Part shown: positions 16,528-27,580 of the stretch, in pieces | Layout: every line of letters begins with the position of its first letter | Position numbering within the stretch: position 1 is the first letter of the stretch | Assembly: GCF_008386695.1 (NCBI RefSeq) | Contig: NZ_VUOC01000004.1 | Span: 1,738,327 to 1,802,326, forward strand | DNA length: 64,000 bases | DNA from: Chitinophaga agrisoli | Lineage (GTDB): Bacteria; Bacteroidota; Bacteroidia; Chitinophagales; Chitinophagaceae | Reading direction: 5' to 3' | The notes under the pieces: generated by a model | What the model saw: only the letters and a program-made list of their open reading frames with translations | Database searches by the model: none | Told to the model about the DNA's origin: nothing | Translations under genes and position numbers: made by a program

Positions 16528-16637
16528 ACTAAATCTATAATTATTTCATCTCAATCAATATTGTTGTCCGGCACTGATAACAAGCACTGTAATCCGTGTG
16601 CCGGAGATATTGCCCGTTCCCCTTCATGGCGCCTCTC

Positions 16638-17510
16638 CTACTTCCTGATCTTCACATTCAGGCGCCTGGCGCCATAACCGCCCCAGTAGCCCAGTGCTCC
16701 GGAGATATTGCCCCTTACCTGTATGGGGGAGGCGAAAACATTGCCGTTGCTGGCGTAGGCCAGGTCCAGCGAGCGCCAGAAATCGAAAGTGGCTTTATCT
16801 ATATTACTGAACTCCACGTTTACGCTGTCGCCGCGTTTAAAATAGCCATAGGTATCAAAGTTGATCTCCTGTGTCCTGTCGTGCCCTGCATCCAGCTGTG
16901 TATTAAAACTGGTGCCGTTCACGATCTGGTCGTCAATAGTGGAGTTAATACCCGGGCGGTAAACGCCGCCGTTACGTGCTGTCCTGTAGCGTACATAATT
17001 GCCCCTTTCCTGCGGATCGGTGATCCTTGCCCACAAACGGGCAAGGGTAGGATCCTTTGAATAGATGGTAGACCAGGTAGAGTCTATCACCATTCCGGCG
17101 CCGGGGATGGTGGTGACGGCGTTAAACGTCTGGTCATCCACGGCTACACGCAATGTATAACTTTTATTCAATTTTCCCTTAAAGGCGGCCGGCTGTGTGG
17201 TGTCTGCGGTATAGTAATACCATTTCACACGGTTGGTCGTGTCTTTGGAGAATTCTTTGAGCTGCATGGTGCTGTTTCCGTCCGATACGGTGATGACAGC
17301 ATTATGCACAAAGGCATCTTTAAGCTGATCAACAGAGATATGGCTAAAATAGCTGAAGCTGCGTGTGAGGATCACTTCCGGGTACTCATCATTCACTATC
17401 GTTCCTTCAATCACTGTTTGCGGCTCGCCCTGTGGCAGGTCTACAGTGATATCTTTTTCACAGCTCATCCATGCGCAGCAACAGACCAATAAGATAGTTT
17501 GTATACGCAT
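16638..17510 (-). CDS. DUF4249 domain lipoprotein
   Basis: A 290-aa outer-membrane-type lipoprotein of the Bacteroidota DUF4249 family. The lipobox lies in CCCAWMSC with Cys17, followed by EKDITVDLPQGEPQTVIEGTI, the usual family start. Later blocks include a TLRVAVDDQTFNAVTTIP strand pair, DPQERGNYVRYRTARNGGVYRPG and the terminal YASNGNVFASPIQVRGNISGALGYWGGYG. These genes usually sit next to a TonB-dependent receptor; none is here. I chose the later Met because the rpoD terminator (17544-17584) overlaps the upstream extension. Confidence 0.88.
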   Translation of the reverse strand: MRIQTILLVCCCAWMSCEKDITVDLPQGEPQTVIEGTIVNDEYPEVILTRSFSYFSHISVDQLKDAFVHNAVITVSDGNSTMQLKEFSKDTTNRVKWYYYTADTTQPAAFKGKLNKSYTLRVAVDDQTFNAVTTIPGAGMVIDSTWSTIYSKDPTLARLWARITDPQERGNYVRYRTARNGGVYRPGINSTIDDQIVNGTSFNTQLDAGHDRTQEINFDTYGYFKRGDSVNVEFSNIDKATFDFWRSLDLAYASNGNVFASPIQVRGNISGALGYWGGYGARRLNVKIRK

Positions 17511-17543
17511 ATAGCTTACAAAAATACGGTTACCTAAGGACAA

Positions 17544-17584
17544 TAAAAAACACCGGCTATGTTCAGACATACAGCCGGTGTTTT
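17544..17584 (-). terminator. Terminator of rpoD
   Basis: AACACCGGCTGTATG pairs with CATAGCCGGTGTT on the minus strand and is followed by a T-rich run. It lies between rpoD and the DUF4249 gene and sets the start of the latter. Confidence 0.85.
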
Positions 17585-17623
17585 ATTGAGATCATTGATC
17601 TTTAAAGCATTCAGTATCATTGC

Positions 17624-18481
17624 TTATCCCAGGTAGGACTTCAATGAGCCGCTGTAGCGGGCTTTCTGCAGCCTTTTAATGGCGCGTTCCTTGATCTGGC
17701 GGATCCTTTCCTTTGTCAGATCATACTTTTGTCCGATCTGTTCGATCGTTGCTCCGTTTTCACCATCCAGACCAAAATAAGCGTTCACTATCTCTGCTTC
17801 CCGCGGGCTCAAGGATTTCAATACCCGGCGAATCTCTTCGCGCAGTGAATCACGCATTACATCATCATCGGTAATGTCTCCACCTTCCAGCAAATCGCCC
17901 ATAGCCACATCCTCTGCTTCATGTACCGGTGCATCCAATGACATGTGACGTGTATTGCTTTGAAAGATGTTATTGATTTCCGATTCGGACATTTCCAGGA
18001 TCTCTGCCAGCTCCTCAGTAGACGGTTCTCTCTCGTTCTCCTGTTCAAATGCCATGTAAGCCTTGTTCGCTTTATTATAGGTGCCAATTTTGTTTTGCGG
18101 TAAGCGGACTAACCTGCCCTGCTCTGCCAACGCCTGTAAAATGGACTGGCGGATCCACCATACTGCGTAAGAGATAAATTTAAAACCTTTCGTTTCATCG
18201 AATCTTTGTGCAGCCTTGATCAAGCCCAAATTGCCTTCATTGATAAGGTCACTGAGGCTAAGCCCCTGGTGCTGATATTGCTTGGCTACAGAAACCACGA
18301 AACGTAAGTTTCCTGTTGTAAGTCTTTCAAGAGCCTTCTGGTCACCCATTTTAATACGTTGTGCCAAAACGGTCTCTTCCTCAGGTGTTAACAAAGGGAT
18401 CTTTGAAATTTCCTGCAGGTATTTTTCTACCGCCTGCGAATCACGGTTTGTGATCTGGGTGGCAATTTTAAGTTGCCTCAT
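17624..18481 (-). CDS. rpoD: Primary sigma-70 factor (short Bacteroidota type)
   Basis: A 285-aa housekeeping sigma factor that directs RNA polymerase to TAnnTTTG-type promoters in this phylum. It has region 1.2 (DSQAVEKYLQEISKIPLLTPEEE), region 2 (NLRFVVSVAKQYQHQGLSLSDLINEGNLGLIKAAQRFD, then FISYAVWWIRQSILQALAEQ), region 3 and region 4 (LSPREAEIVNAYFGLDG, with the helix-turn-helix LTKERIRQIKERAIKRL). Region 1.1 is absent, which is the rule for Bacteroidota primary sigmas. It is monocistronic with a strong terminator. The 310-bp divergent spacer to the threonine aldolase gene is AT-rich. Confidence 0.95.
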   Translation of the reverse strand: MRQLKIATQITNRDSQAVEKYLQEISKIPLLTPEEETVLAQRIKMGDQKALERLTTGNLRFVVSVAKQYQHQGLSLSDLINEGNLGLIKAAQRFDETKGFKFISYAVWWIRQSILQALAEQGRLVRLPQNKIGTYNKANKAYMAFEQENEREPSTEELAEILEMSESEINNIFQSNTRHMSLDAPVHEAEDVAMGDLLEGGDITDDDVMRDSLREEIRRVLKSLSPREAEIVNAYFGLDGENGATIEQIGQKYDLTKERIRQIKERAIKRLQKARYSGSLKSYLG

Positions 18482-18794
18482 ATTAAAAGTGAATTGGTTT
18501 ACAAAATAATAACAGCTTAGTAATAATTTTGTTGCAAATGATATTTTTTATATCTTACAAAATTTCTCACTTGCTAAATTAGCCTGCAAAGATCGTGCTA
18601 ATACTTCACTCTTCCAAATTCCTTACAGGCATTACCTTGCTATTAACAAAATACTCTATTATAACGGATTTTAATAGCCCTTTAGTGGATAAATTACACC
18701 AGTTTATACAATTTTTAACAATTGATAATAAATCATCTTTAAATTAGTTTCTTAACTAATTTATACTGAATACCGTTGCAAACTATTTAACAAA
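18482..18794. other. AT-rich divergent spacer between rpoD and the threonine aldolase gene
   Basis: Contains no gene. It must hold promoters for both genes, but I find no exact TAnnTTTG for either. One-mismatch versions such as TTATTTTG (minus strand, about 18502-18509) exist. Confidence 0.4.
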
Positions 18795-19817
18795 ATGACC
18801 ATAGATTACAGAAGCGACACCTTCACCAAACCCACTCCCGGCATGCTGCAGGCCATGTTAGCCGCAGAAACCGGCGATGATGTATTTGGCGAAGACCCAA
18901 GCATCAACAGATTGGAAGCCATGATGGCAGAGTTTTTTGGCAAAGCGGCAGGTTTGTACTGCCCTTCCGGCACAATGAGCAACCAGATCGCTATAAAAGC
19001 CCATACCCTCCCGGGCGATGAGGTGATCTGCAGCCACCAGGCGCATGTATACATCTACGAAGGCGGCGGTATCGCTTTTAACGCCGGCGCGCAGGTTCGT
19101 CCGCTTACCGGCGACAGGGGCATGATCAACGCCGCAGAAGTGGCCGCTGCTATTAACCCGGATGATGTGCATAAAGCGCGCACGTCGCTGGTATGCCTGG
19201 AAAATACCTCCAACCGTGGCGGCGGCTGCTGCTATGACTGGGATGAAATACTGAAGATCAAGGCTGTTTGCCAGGAGCATAAACTGGCCCTGCACCTGGA
19301 TGGCGCCCGGCTGTTCAACGCCCTGGTAGCTACCCGTCAGGATCCCAAAGCTTACGGCGCTACTTTTGACAGCATTTCCGTATGCCTGAACAAAGGCATG
19401 GGTTGCCCCATGGGATCTGTGCTGCTGGGCAGCGAAGCCTTTATCCGCGAAGCCCGCCGTATCCGTAAAAAGCTGGGCGGTGGCCTGCGCCAGGCGGGTT
19501 ATATGGCGGCCACCGGTATCTATGCCATGGAAAACCACCTGCAAAGGCTGGAAGAGGATCATCAGCATGCGAAAATGATCGCGAATGCCCTGCTGGAGAA
19601 GAGTTTTACCGGGCATATGCTGCCGGTAGAGACGAATATCCTCATCTTTGAGCTGGAGGCGGATTGGACGCCGGTGGCGTTTGCGGAGTATCTGAGGCGG
19701 GAAGGGATACGCGTAATGGCGATCTCGCCTACGCAGATCAGGATCGTGACGCATCTGGATGTGACGCCGGAGATGGTGGAGAAGACGGTGCGGGTGATTT
19801 ATGAGATGAAAGAGTAG
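18795..19817 (+). CDS. ltaE: Low-specificity L-threonine aldolase
   Basis: A 340-aa fold-type I PLP enzyme that cleaves threonine and allo-threonine to glycine and acetaldehyde. The N-terminal YRSDTFTKPTPGMLQAM and GDDVFGEDPSINRLE are diagnostic of the family. The PLP Lys is K200 in VCLNKGMGCP, and the Asp that contacts the pyridine nitrogen is in HLDGARLFNA. The length is typical. It is divergent from rpoD. Its 3' flank carries ATTGGATAA-type repeats, a 104-nt hairpin and a bidirectional terminator before the convergent M64 gene. Confidence 0.93.
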   Translation: MTIDYRSDTFTKPTPGMLQAMLAAETGDDVFGEDPSINRLEAMMAEFFGKAAGLYCPSGTMSNQIAIKAHTLPGDEVICSHQAHVYIYEGGGIAFNAGAQVRPLTGDRGMINAAEVAAAINPDDVHKARTSLVCLENTSNRGGGCCYDWDEILKIKAVCQEHKLALHLDGARLFNALVATRQDPKAYGATFDSISVCLNKGMGCPMGSVLLGSEAFIREARRIRKKLGGGLRQAGYMAATGIYAMENHLQRLEEDHQHAKMIANALLEKSFTGHMLPVETNILIFELEADWTPVAFAEYLRREGIRVMAISPTQIRIVTHLDVTPEMVEKTVRVIYEMKE

Positions 19818-19985
19818 TTAGGGGGGCAGGTAGTGCCTGTTAATAATACCTATTGAATAGTAGCCATTGGATAATACACGATAGATACATTGTATAATAC
19901 TTATCAAATCTTACCCATTGGATAAGATCCGCCGGATAATTGTTTAACTCTCATCTTACCGCTAGATCCGCCGGGTATAGCCAAT

Positions 19986-20089
19986 GCGCGGCACGTTCAA
20001 AGACGGCCTGCGCCTGCCGCGGGTGTTTCGCTTAGGAAGCTGGCTGCAAGAGCCGCGCCAGCCAAGGGCCGCTTTGAATCCTGCCGCGC
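19986..20089. repeat. 104-nt compound hairpin
   Basis: Three outer stem blocks nest in register: GCGCGGCA/TGCCGCGC, TTCAAAG/CTTTGAA and CGGCC/GGCCG, separated by only 1-3 unpaired bases. An inner GCTGGC/GCCAGC stem is also present. The element is much more GC-rich than its flanks. It could be a structured RNA, a palindromic repeat element or a cruciform. Confidence 0.75.
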
Positions 20090-20223
20090 AAGGCAGACGC
20101 CATTAGTGCCAGAGGGGATAACAGGAATGGTGGATAACGCTTACTGGTTGAATGGTGGGGCTTTACCTGGCTGTTGTGCATGTATTAACACGGTTTTATA
20201 TTACTTATGCTATATGCTATTAC

Positions 20224-20293
20224 CTTATTAATACAATCAGCTTATTCAATACTATTACTTATCCAATACAGTTAGCTTATCCAATACCAATCA
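20224..20293. repeat. Four direct repeats of 17-18 bp (CTTATCCAATACAGTTAG type)
   Basis: Units start at 20224, 20241, 20258 and 20276. The TTATCCAAT core is the reverse complement of ATTGGATAA words at about 19866 and 19918 on the other side of the hairpin. Confidence 0.75.
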
Positions 20294-20296
20294 AGC

Positions 20297-20329
20297 AAAG
20301 GGCCAGATCATTACGATCCGGCCCTTTTT
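20297..20329. terminator. Bidirectional terminator between ltaE and the M64 gene
   Basis: AAAGGGCCAGATC pairs with GATCCGGCCCTTT with one mismatch around a five-base loop, with T-rich ends. It serves two convergent genes. Confidence 0.8.
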
Positions 20330-20371
20330 GTATTGATGGTTTCTACAGGATGGTGTGAGTGAACGTTCGGC

Positions 20372-22486
20372 TCACCACCAGCCCAGTTTATGATACTTGA
20401 AATTGTGGATGTAGTTGGGGCTCATATATACCTGCGAAAGGCTGGTAGTGTTGGAACGTAACATGCCAAACCAGCCGGCGTTGTAGATAAAGAGGTCGTC
20501 CCAGCCGGAGCCACCGTTGAAATTGGCTACTGCCAGCTTATCTACACTGCCCAGGTTCCAGCTGCCGATCCAGTCCTTTTGCCAGGTGCCGTTCAGGTTA
20601 TTGCCGGTGGAGGTAAGGACGCCCAGGTATTCCTTATCCCAGTTGCCGGTGTTATAGATATAGAGGTCTTTTTTACCGTCGCCGTTAGCGTCTGCTATAT
20701 AGAGGCGGTCGCTGGGAGCCATTTCCCAGCCGGGTATTATGCCGTCAAAACGTTTTACGTATGACAGGTTGTTGCCGGTTGATTTTACCATCAGCAGGTA
20801 TTCCGGGTTCCAGTTGGTACCGTTGAACACGTACATATCGGCCTTGCCATCGCCATCAAAATCGCCTACCAGGTGCTGGTCGTTATCGGCCATGGTCCAG
20901 CCGGGCAAGGTATTGCTGAATATGCGGATGCAGTTAAGCGCATTGCCGCCGGAGCGGATCATGCCTACATAGTTGGTGGTCCAGTCTTTCAGGTTGGCCA
21001 TGTACAGATCGGCTTTTTTATCGCCGTCGAAATCGCCTACATAGAACTTATCGTTTTTACCCATGATCCAGTAGCCGGGCGCCCCCAGGTTATTGTCATA
21101 CCGTTTGATAAAGCTTAGCTTATTGCCGGCGGCCTTCATCATGCCTACGTATTTGGTAGACCAGCTGGTGGTATTTACGATATAACAATCATCTTTGCCG
21201 TCGCCGTCAAAATCGCCTACGTAGAAATCGTCACCAGCGGACATTTGCCAGCCTTCCAGCAGTTTATCGTAACGTTTCACACAGTCAAAACCGTTACCGT
21301 TAGACCGCAGCATGGCGAAATAAGGGCCAAAGGAGCCCCAGTCGCCGCCGTTGAACACGTATAGGTCCTTTTTGCCATCGCCGTCAAAATCGCCTACATA
21401 GAATTTATCGCCGGGTTTGAACTGCCAGCTGGAACCGCCGGTGTTCACTCTTTCTGTGCCGGTGAACACATGGTTCATCTTTACGCCGTCAGAGCTGTAC
21501 ATAGAGATGCTGTTGCCGTAGTGTACTACCAGGTCTCCTTTGCCGTCGCCGGTGAAGTCGCCTGCATAGGAGTTATTGAAATTATAGCTGCGGTAAGGTT
21601 TTACGCGGGCCTGCATTTCATTATAACATACGGGGCAGAACAGCGGGGAATTGCCTCTCATACGGCAGTTGTAGGCCGGGCGGAACTTTCCCTGGCCGGT
21701 ATATTGCGCGCCTTCGAACAGGCCGGCGTCTTCATCGGTATCAATACCGGCGGGCACGGGTTGGCTGCAGCCGGAGATAGTGGGCACGGCGCGGGCGGCG
21801 GGAATAAAGTTCTTCCACTCCCCTTTCAGGGTATTGCGGTTAGTGTTTTTGGTAACGTTGATCTGTGCCGGCTCGTCGCTGGTGTACTGATCACAGTTGA
21901 CGGTATATTCGTCGGCCAGCAGGCCTACCATATGGCCCATCTCATGCGCCGCTACGGCCCATCCCGGGTCATTATCATCCGTGCCCCTGGTGATGGCCAG
22001 CCTGCCGCCGCCGGCGCAGCCGCCAAAACCGGTTTCGTTGAGGATGATGAATACATAATTATACTGCGGCACCAGGGTGGTGAGCAGATTATTAAGACGG
22101 GTGGCGGTGTTAGGGCCGGGCTCCATCCAGCAACGGTCCCAGATGCCGCTGTAGCGGTAGTCCAGGGCGGTATTGCGGGCAGCGGTCACGGTACCGGCGG
22201 CATTTACTTTTGTAACGCCGGACTGGGTGGAGTTTACGTTGATGCGGTAAATATTGTAGGCGTCCATGGTCTCATCATAAAGATCCTTGCTGAAAAGGTT
22301 CTTCACCAGGTTAGCTACATGGGTGTTATACGCGGCCTGGTCTGCGGCGGTAAAGCCATCGCCTACGATCACGAGGTTCAATTTGGCGCCATTGGAGCCG
22401 TTGCGCAAGACCTCTGTAACGGTTTGCGCATTTGTTACTGCGCTTATAGCGCAGCAAAGGAGTATGCTGAAAAGTATTTTTTTCAT
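20372..22486 (-). CDS. Secreted M64-family metallopeptidase with FG-GAP repeats
   Basis: A 704-aa exported protein with a signal peptide of about 20 residues ending in TNAQ. The IgA-peptidase M64 domain covers about residues 25-300, with the zinc site HEMGHMVGLLADEY at 181-194 and a Cys-rich late segment (FCPVCYNEMQ). From about 310 to 690 there are about seven FG-GAP/VCBS beta-propeller repeats, each with a calcium loop such as VGDFDGDGKKDLYVFN. Together they suggest a secreted protease with a seven-bladed binding propeller. There is no T9SS C-terminal sorting domain, so export past the outer membrane is unclear. A 13-bp repeat ladder lies upstream of the start. Confidence 0.9.
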   Translation of the reverse strand: MKKILFSILLCCAISAVTNAQTVTEVLRNGSNGAKLNLVIVGDGFTAADQAAYNTHVANLVKNLFSKDLYDETMDAYNIYRINVNSTQSGVTKVNAAGTVTAARNTALDYRYSGIWDRCWMEPGPNTATRLNNLLTTLVPQYNYVFIILNETGFGGCAGGGRLAITRGTDDNDPGWAVAAHEMGHMVGLLADEYTVNCDQYTSDEPAQINVTKNTNRNTLKGEWKNFIPAARAVPTISGCSQPVPAGIDTDEDAGLFEGAQYTGQGKFRPAYNCRMRGNSPLFCPVCYNEMQARVKPYRSYNFNNSYAGDFTGDGKGDLVVHYGNSISMYSSDGVKMNHVFTGTERVNTGGSSWQFKPGDKFYVGDFDGDGKKDLYVFNGGDWGSFGPYFAMLRSNGNGFDCVKRYDKLLEGWQMSAGDDFYVGDFDGDGKDDCYIVNTTSWSTKYVGMMKAAGNKLSFIKRYDNNLGAPGYWIMGKNDKFYVGDFDGDKKADLYMANLKDWTTNYVGMIRSGGNALNCIRIFSNTLPGWTMADNDQHLVGDFDGDGKADMYVFNGTNWNPEYLLMVKSTGNNLSYVKRFDGIIPGWEMAPSDRLYIADANGDGKKDLYIYNTGNWDKEYLGVLTSTGNNLNGTWQKDWIGSWNLGSVDKLAVANFNGGSGWDDLFIYNAGWFGMLRSNTTSLSQVYMSPNYIHNFKYHKLGWW

Positions 22487-22518
22487 GGGAGTTTTCTTTT
22501 TGGGGGTGTTTTTTAGGG

Positions 22519-22620
22519 TACCGCCTGGTACTTTCTACTGGTATTTTTTATGCGTACTCCTCTATGAGTGCCTGTTTAGGTACGTCACATCTGTACTTTT
22601 ATGGGTACTTCTTTTGAGGA
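22519..22620 (-). repeat. 13-bp repeat ladder upstream of the M64 gene
   Basis: TAC (or TAT/TGC) recurs at 22519, 22529, 22542, 22555, 22569, 22581, 22594 and 22606, spaced 10-14 bp apart. The units resemble TACTTTTATGGG. The ladder ends about 30 bp upstream of the M64 start codon. It could be a multi-site operator or a decayed simple repeat. Confidence 0.65.
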
Positions 22621-22636
22621 TGTTTGATGTTATAGG

Positions 22637-23926
22637 TTATCTGGGCATCACCTTCCGGAGTGCGTCTGCGCTGATCACTCCTTTGCGTTGCAATGCGCCG
22701 GCCTGCAGCCTTTTTATGTTGCGGTTATCCTGTACGGCTTCGCCGCGTAATTTGGAGAATTCCAGGGAGGGCGCCTGTACCGCGTTTTTATCCAGTACCT
22801 GTTTGGGCAGGGTGATGCTGATATAATTTTCTTTGGCCTGCAGCACCTTATGGTTGCCATCCTGGGAATAGGCGTGCAGCTCCAGCGGGTCCTGGAAGGA
22901 GCCGGTATATACTTCGCGGCCGTTATCTTTCAGCTGGTATACAAAATCGCCGGTGGCGGTGCTGTCTTCCACCAGATCACCCTGGATCCTGGTATAACTT
23001 ACCGGCTCATACCCGTTAGGCGTTACTTTCACTACCACTTTTACATAGTAGTCGTCTGCCTGTTGTACAGTTACGGGCTGGGCCAGGTTCTGTGCGCGGA
23101 TGCTGGTAGTTGCCAGCTTTACGGGCATATTACCTGCCGGACTGGCCACCATGGCCATGCGGGCTACTCTTTTTTCCGTAACGGCCGCCTCTGTGGGTTT
23201 GATATCCATGGCTGCCGGTTGCGCTTTTAACCGGGCTTTCTGAATGGCAGGGGCCACCGCGGCGCGGGACCGCACCTGCAGGGCAGCGGGTTTACGGTCT
23301 TCCAGCTCTTCGTCTGCCTTGTTAAAGCGGTAAAAGAAACGGGCGGTGGCGGGTAAGGCCTCGCGCAGGGCATCATCAATGAATTGCTCTTTTACATCGC
23401 AGGTCACTTTAGTGTCCATATCTACGTCCATTACAAACAGGTGGATCTGGTAGGCGGCTTCCAGTTTGGCTACCAGCTCTGTTACAGTAGCGTCTGTAGC
23501 CTTAATGGACATTTTGCCGCTTTTACTATCAAAACGGATGTTGAGCTCCGCATCGGAGGCAGCGTGTATGGCGGACCGGTTATCCGTGCGGGCAAAGCTC
23601 AGCACGGGTGATAACAGCGCTATACAAAGAGCGGCGCCCAGCAGGCATTTTAAACGTGTTAACCCGCTTTGGTTGGTGGCGTTTGCTGACCGTAAAGGGT
23701 TTGCCATACCATTGCCGGTGGTGCTTCTTAACAGTACAGGATCAGCGAAACCGCTTTGATTGCTGGCGGCGTGTCCTGACCGTACGGGCTTAATAAAACC
23801 GTTTGGACCGTTCGCAGCGTTTCTTAAAGGGTCAGCAAAATCATTTTGATTGTTGGGAATGTTTCCAGAGGTGGTGTACGTCCGGTTCCTGCCTTTGGCA
23901 GCAGGGTTTTCCATTAATTGTTGCAT
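22637..23926 (-). CDS. STN-domain protein with an N-terminal repeat region
   Basis: A 429-aa protein of unknown role. Residues 1-90 hold about five degenerate 14-16-aa repeats built on NGFADPLRS. A hydrophobic segment (CLLGAALCIALLSPVLSFA, about 94-112) follows and looks like a signal peptide or anchor. Residues about 125-195 match the secretin/TonB short N-terminal (STN) fold (MSIKATDATVTELVAKLEAAYQIHLFVMDVDMDTKVTC). The rest is a low-similarity exported region. STN domains usually sit in front of TonB receptors or secretins; here nothing of that kind follows. The start is uncertain: Met74 (at 23707) would put the hydrophobic segment near the N-terminus. Confidence 0.7.
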   Translation of the reverse strand: MQQLMENPAAKGRNRTYTTSGNIPNNQNDFADPLRNAANGPNGFIKPVRSGHAASNQSGFADPVLLRSTTGNGMANPLRSANATNQSGLTRLKCLLGAALCIALLSPVLSFARTDNRSAIHAASDAELNIRFDSKSGKMSIKATDATVTELVAKLEAAYQIHLFVMDVDMDTKVTCDVKEQFIDDALREALPATARFFYRFNKADEELEDRKPAALQVRSRAAVAPAIQKARLKAQPAAMDIKPTEAAVTEKRVARMAMVASPAGNMPVKLATTSIRAQNLAQPVTVQQADDYYVKVVVKVTPNGYEPVSYTRIQGDLVEDSTATGDFVYQLKDNGREVYTGSFQDPLELHAYSQDGNHKVLQAKENYISITLPKQVLDKNAVQAPSLEFSKLRGEAVQDNRNIKRLQAGALQRKGVISADALRKVMPR

Positions 23927-24176
23927 ACAATGCTTTTTTGGGGGTCATGAAATAAAACAGTACATATAGTTAACTTCCTGAGGCGTATTCATTTATAACT
24001 ATCCAGGGTTATTAAACTTTTAAAGATATATGCAATATTAGCATATCAATTAATCCTGGAGAACCGGGAGTTCACGTACGGCTAGAAAACTTTAATAACT
24101 GGCGTTTTTACCGGGATAAATGCTCAAAAAGCCTTTTTGGCAGGCCGGCCGATTTCCATCTATGGTTAATGTACTT

Positions 24177-24184
24177 TATTTTTG
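24177..24184 (+). promoter_or_regulatory. Promoter -7 box of valS
   Basis: An exact TATTTTTG lies 20 nt before the valS ATG at 24205. A TTTC 20 nt upstream (24153-24156) is a possible -33 element. The box lies inside the longer reading frame, which supports the later start. Confidence 0.5.
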
Positions 24185-24204
24185 CAGACTTATATCTGAA
24201 TTGC

Positions 24205-26853
<2,649 letters not shown>

Positions 26854-26979
26854 AACAGCGATAAGCTATTGGCGGTTAGCGGTTAGCTGATCACCGTGGA
26901 ACCGTTTGCTATGACTTACATAATTACTTGATTATAAAAGCCGGCCGCTGTCAGCAATCACCTGCTGGCAGGGCCGGTG
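26854..26979 (+). repeat. Heptamer-type repeat and hairpin after valS
   Basis: The first ~40 bp after the stop match the sequence after lpd (CTGTAAAACAGCG followed by GCTATT and GGTTAGC words). At 26939-26979 a GC-rich inverted repeat (GCCGGCC...TGTCAGCA / TGCTGGCAGGGCCGG) may act as a terminator. Confidence 0.55.
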
Positions 26980-27052
26980 TAATTTTTAGCACGGAAAGGC
27001 GTTATTAGTAAGTTGATAAGGGGCCTTCAACCGCCTCACTGTAAACTTGTCT

Positions 27053-27523
27053 ATGAAAAGAACCTCCATTATATTATGTAGTTTATTGCTGATAGCCGGC
27101 GCACCCCTATATGCGCAATCCGGTAAAAGCAAACAGCCGGCGGCTCCTGCCAAAACAGCGCTCCGGTTCCGCACCACCTGGGGCATTTTCCTGAGCGATA
27201 CGCTGCCACGGCCGGAAGTGCTGAAACTACTGGATTCTGCACTGGTAGTAAGAGATCAGCAGAACCATACCTTCCCCGTAGTATCTTTTGATTTCACTTA
27301 CGAAAAAGCAGAGCCTTACCTGAATGATACCACCGGGCAACCCGGCATCTATAAAGATTTTGTGGGCGATAGCTTTAGCGCTAATAAACTATCCCCACTT
27401 TGGGCAAATCGTTTAAAAGAAGTATTGCAGAAGGGTGAGATCTTGTATTTTGATAACATCGTTATCAAGTATACGGGAGATAAATATTATAAAGTACCGG
27501 ATCTGAAATTTGTGGTGAGATAG
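27053..27523 (+). CDS. Exported protein resembling the GldM C-terminal domain
   Basis: A 156-aa protein with a signal peptide (MKRTSIILCSLLLIAGAPLYAQ). The second half resembles the last domain of GldM, the T9SS and gliding motor protein. The matching blocks are FPVVSFDFTYEKAEPYLNDTTG, then KEVLQKGEILYFDNIVIKYTGDKYYKVPDLKFVVR, which follow the GldM pattern '...I.FDNI......R..P...F.I'. It is far shorter than GldM (about 510 aa) and lacks the N-terminal helix that spans the membrane. Its role may be a periplasmic partner or an orphan domain. Other gld genes are not in the window. Starts at the ATG, not the TTG two codons upstream. Confidence 0.6.
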   Translation: MKRTSIILCSLLLIAGAPLYAQSGKSKQPAAPAKTALRFRTTWGIFLSDTLPRPEVLKLLDSALVVRDQQNHTFPVVSFDFTYEKAEPYLNDTTGQPGIYKDFVGDSFSANKLSPLWANRLKEVLQKGEILYFDNIVIKYTGDKYYKVPDLKFVVR

Positions 27524-27557
27524 CGGAAAAAATTTTTTTTCTATTACCAGAAAAGCA

Positions 27558-27565
27558 TACTTTTG
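27558..27565 (+). promoter_or_regulatory. Promoter -7 box upstream of the Abi gene
   Basis: An exact TACTTTTG lies 81 nt before the ATG of the Abi gene. A hairpin (27581-27627) lies between, so the box may serve an attenuated leader. Confidence 0.35.
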
Positions 27566-27580
27566 CTATGACACAGTCTG

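Larger units (their letters stand above)
19818..20371. other. Structured gene-free interval between ltaE and the M64 gene
   Basis: About 550 bp with no gene. It contains ATTGGATAA words on the left, a 104-nt compound hairpin (19986-20089), four 17-18-bp direct repeats (20224-20293) holding the reverse complement TTATCCAAT, and a terminator. Confidence 0.65.

Noticed and set aside
15583-16677. 364-aa plus-strand frame antisense to trxB
   Set aside because: Exact shadow of trxB; Gly/His-rich composition is typical of antisense frames.
21470-22516. 348-aa plus-strand frame antisense to the M64 gene
   Set aside because: Shadow of a repeat-rich protease gene with convincing domains on the other strand.
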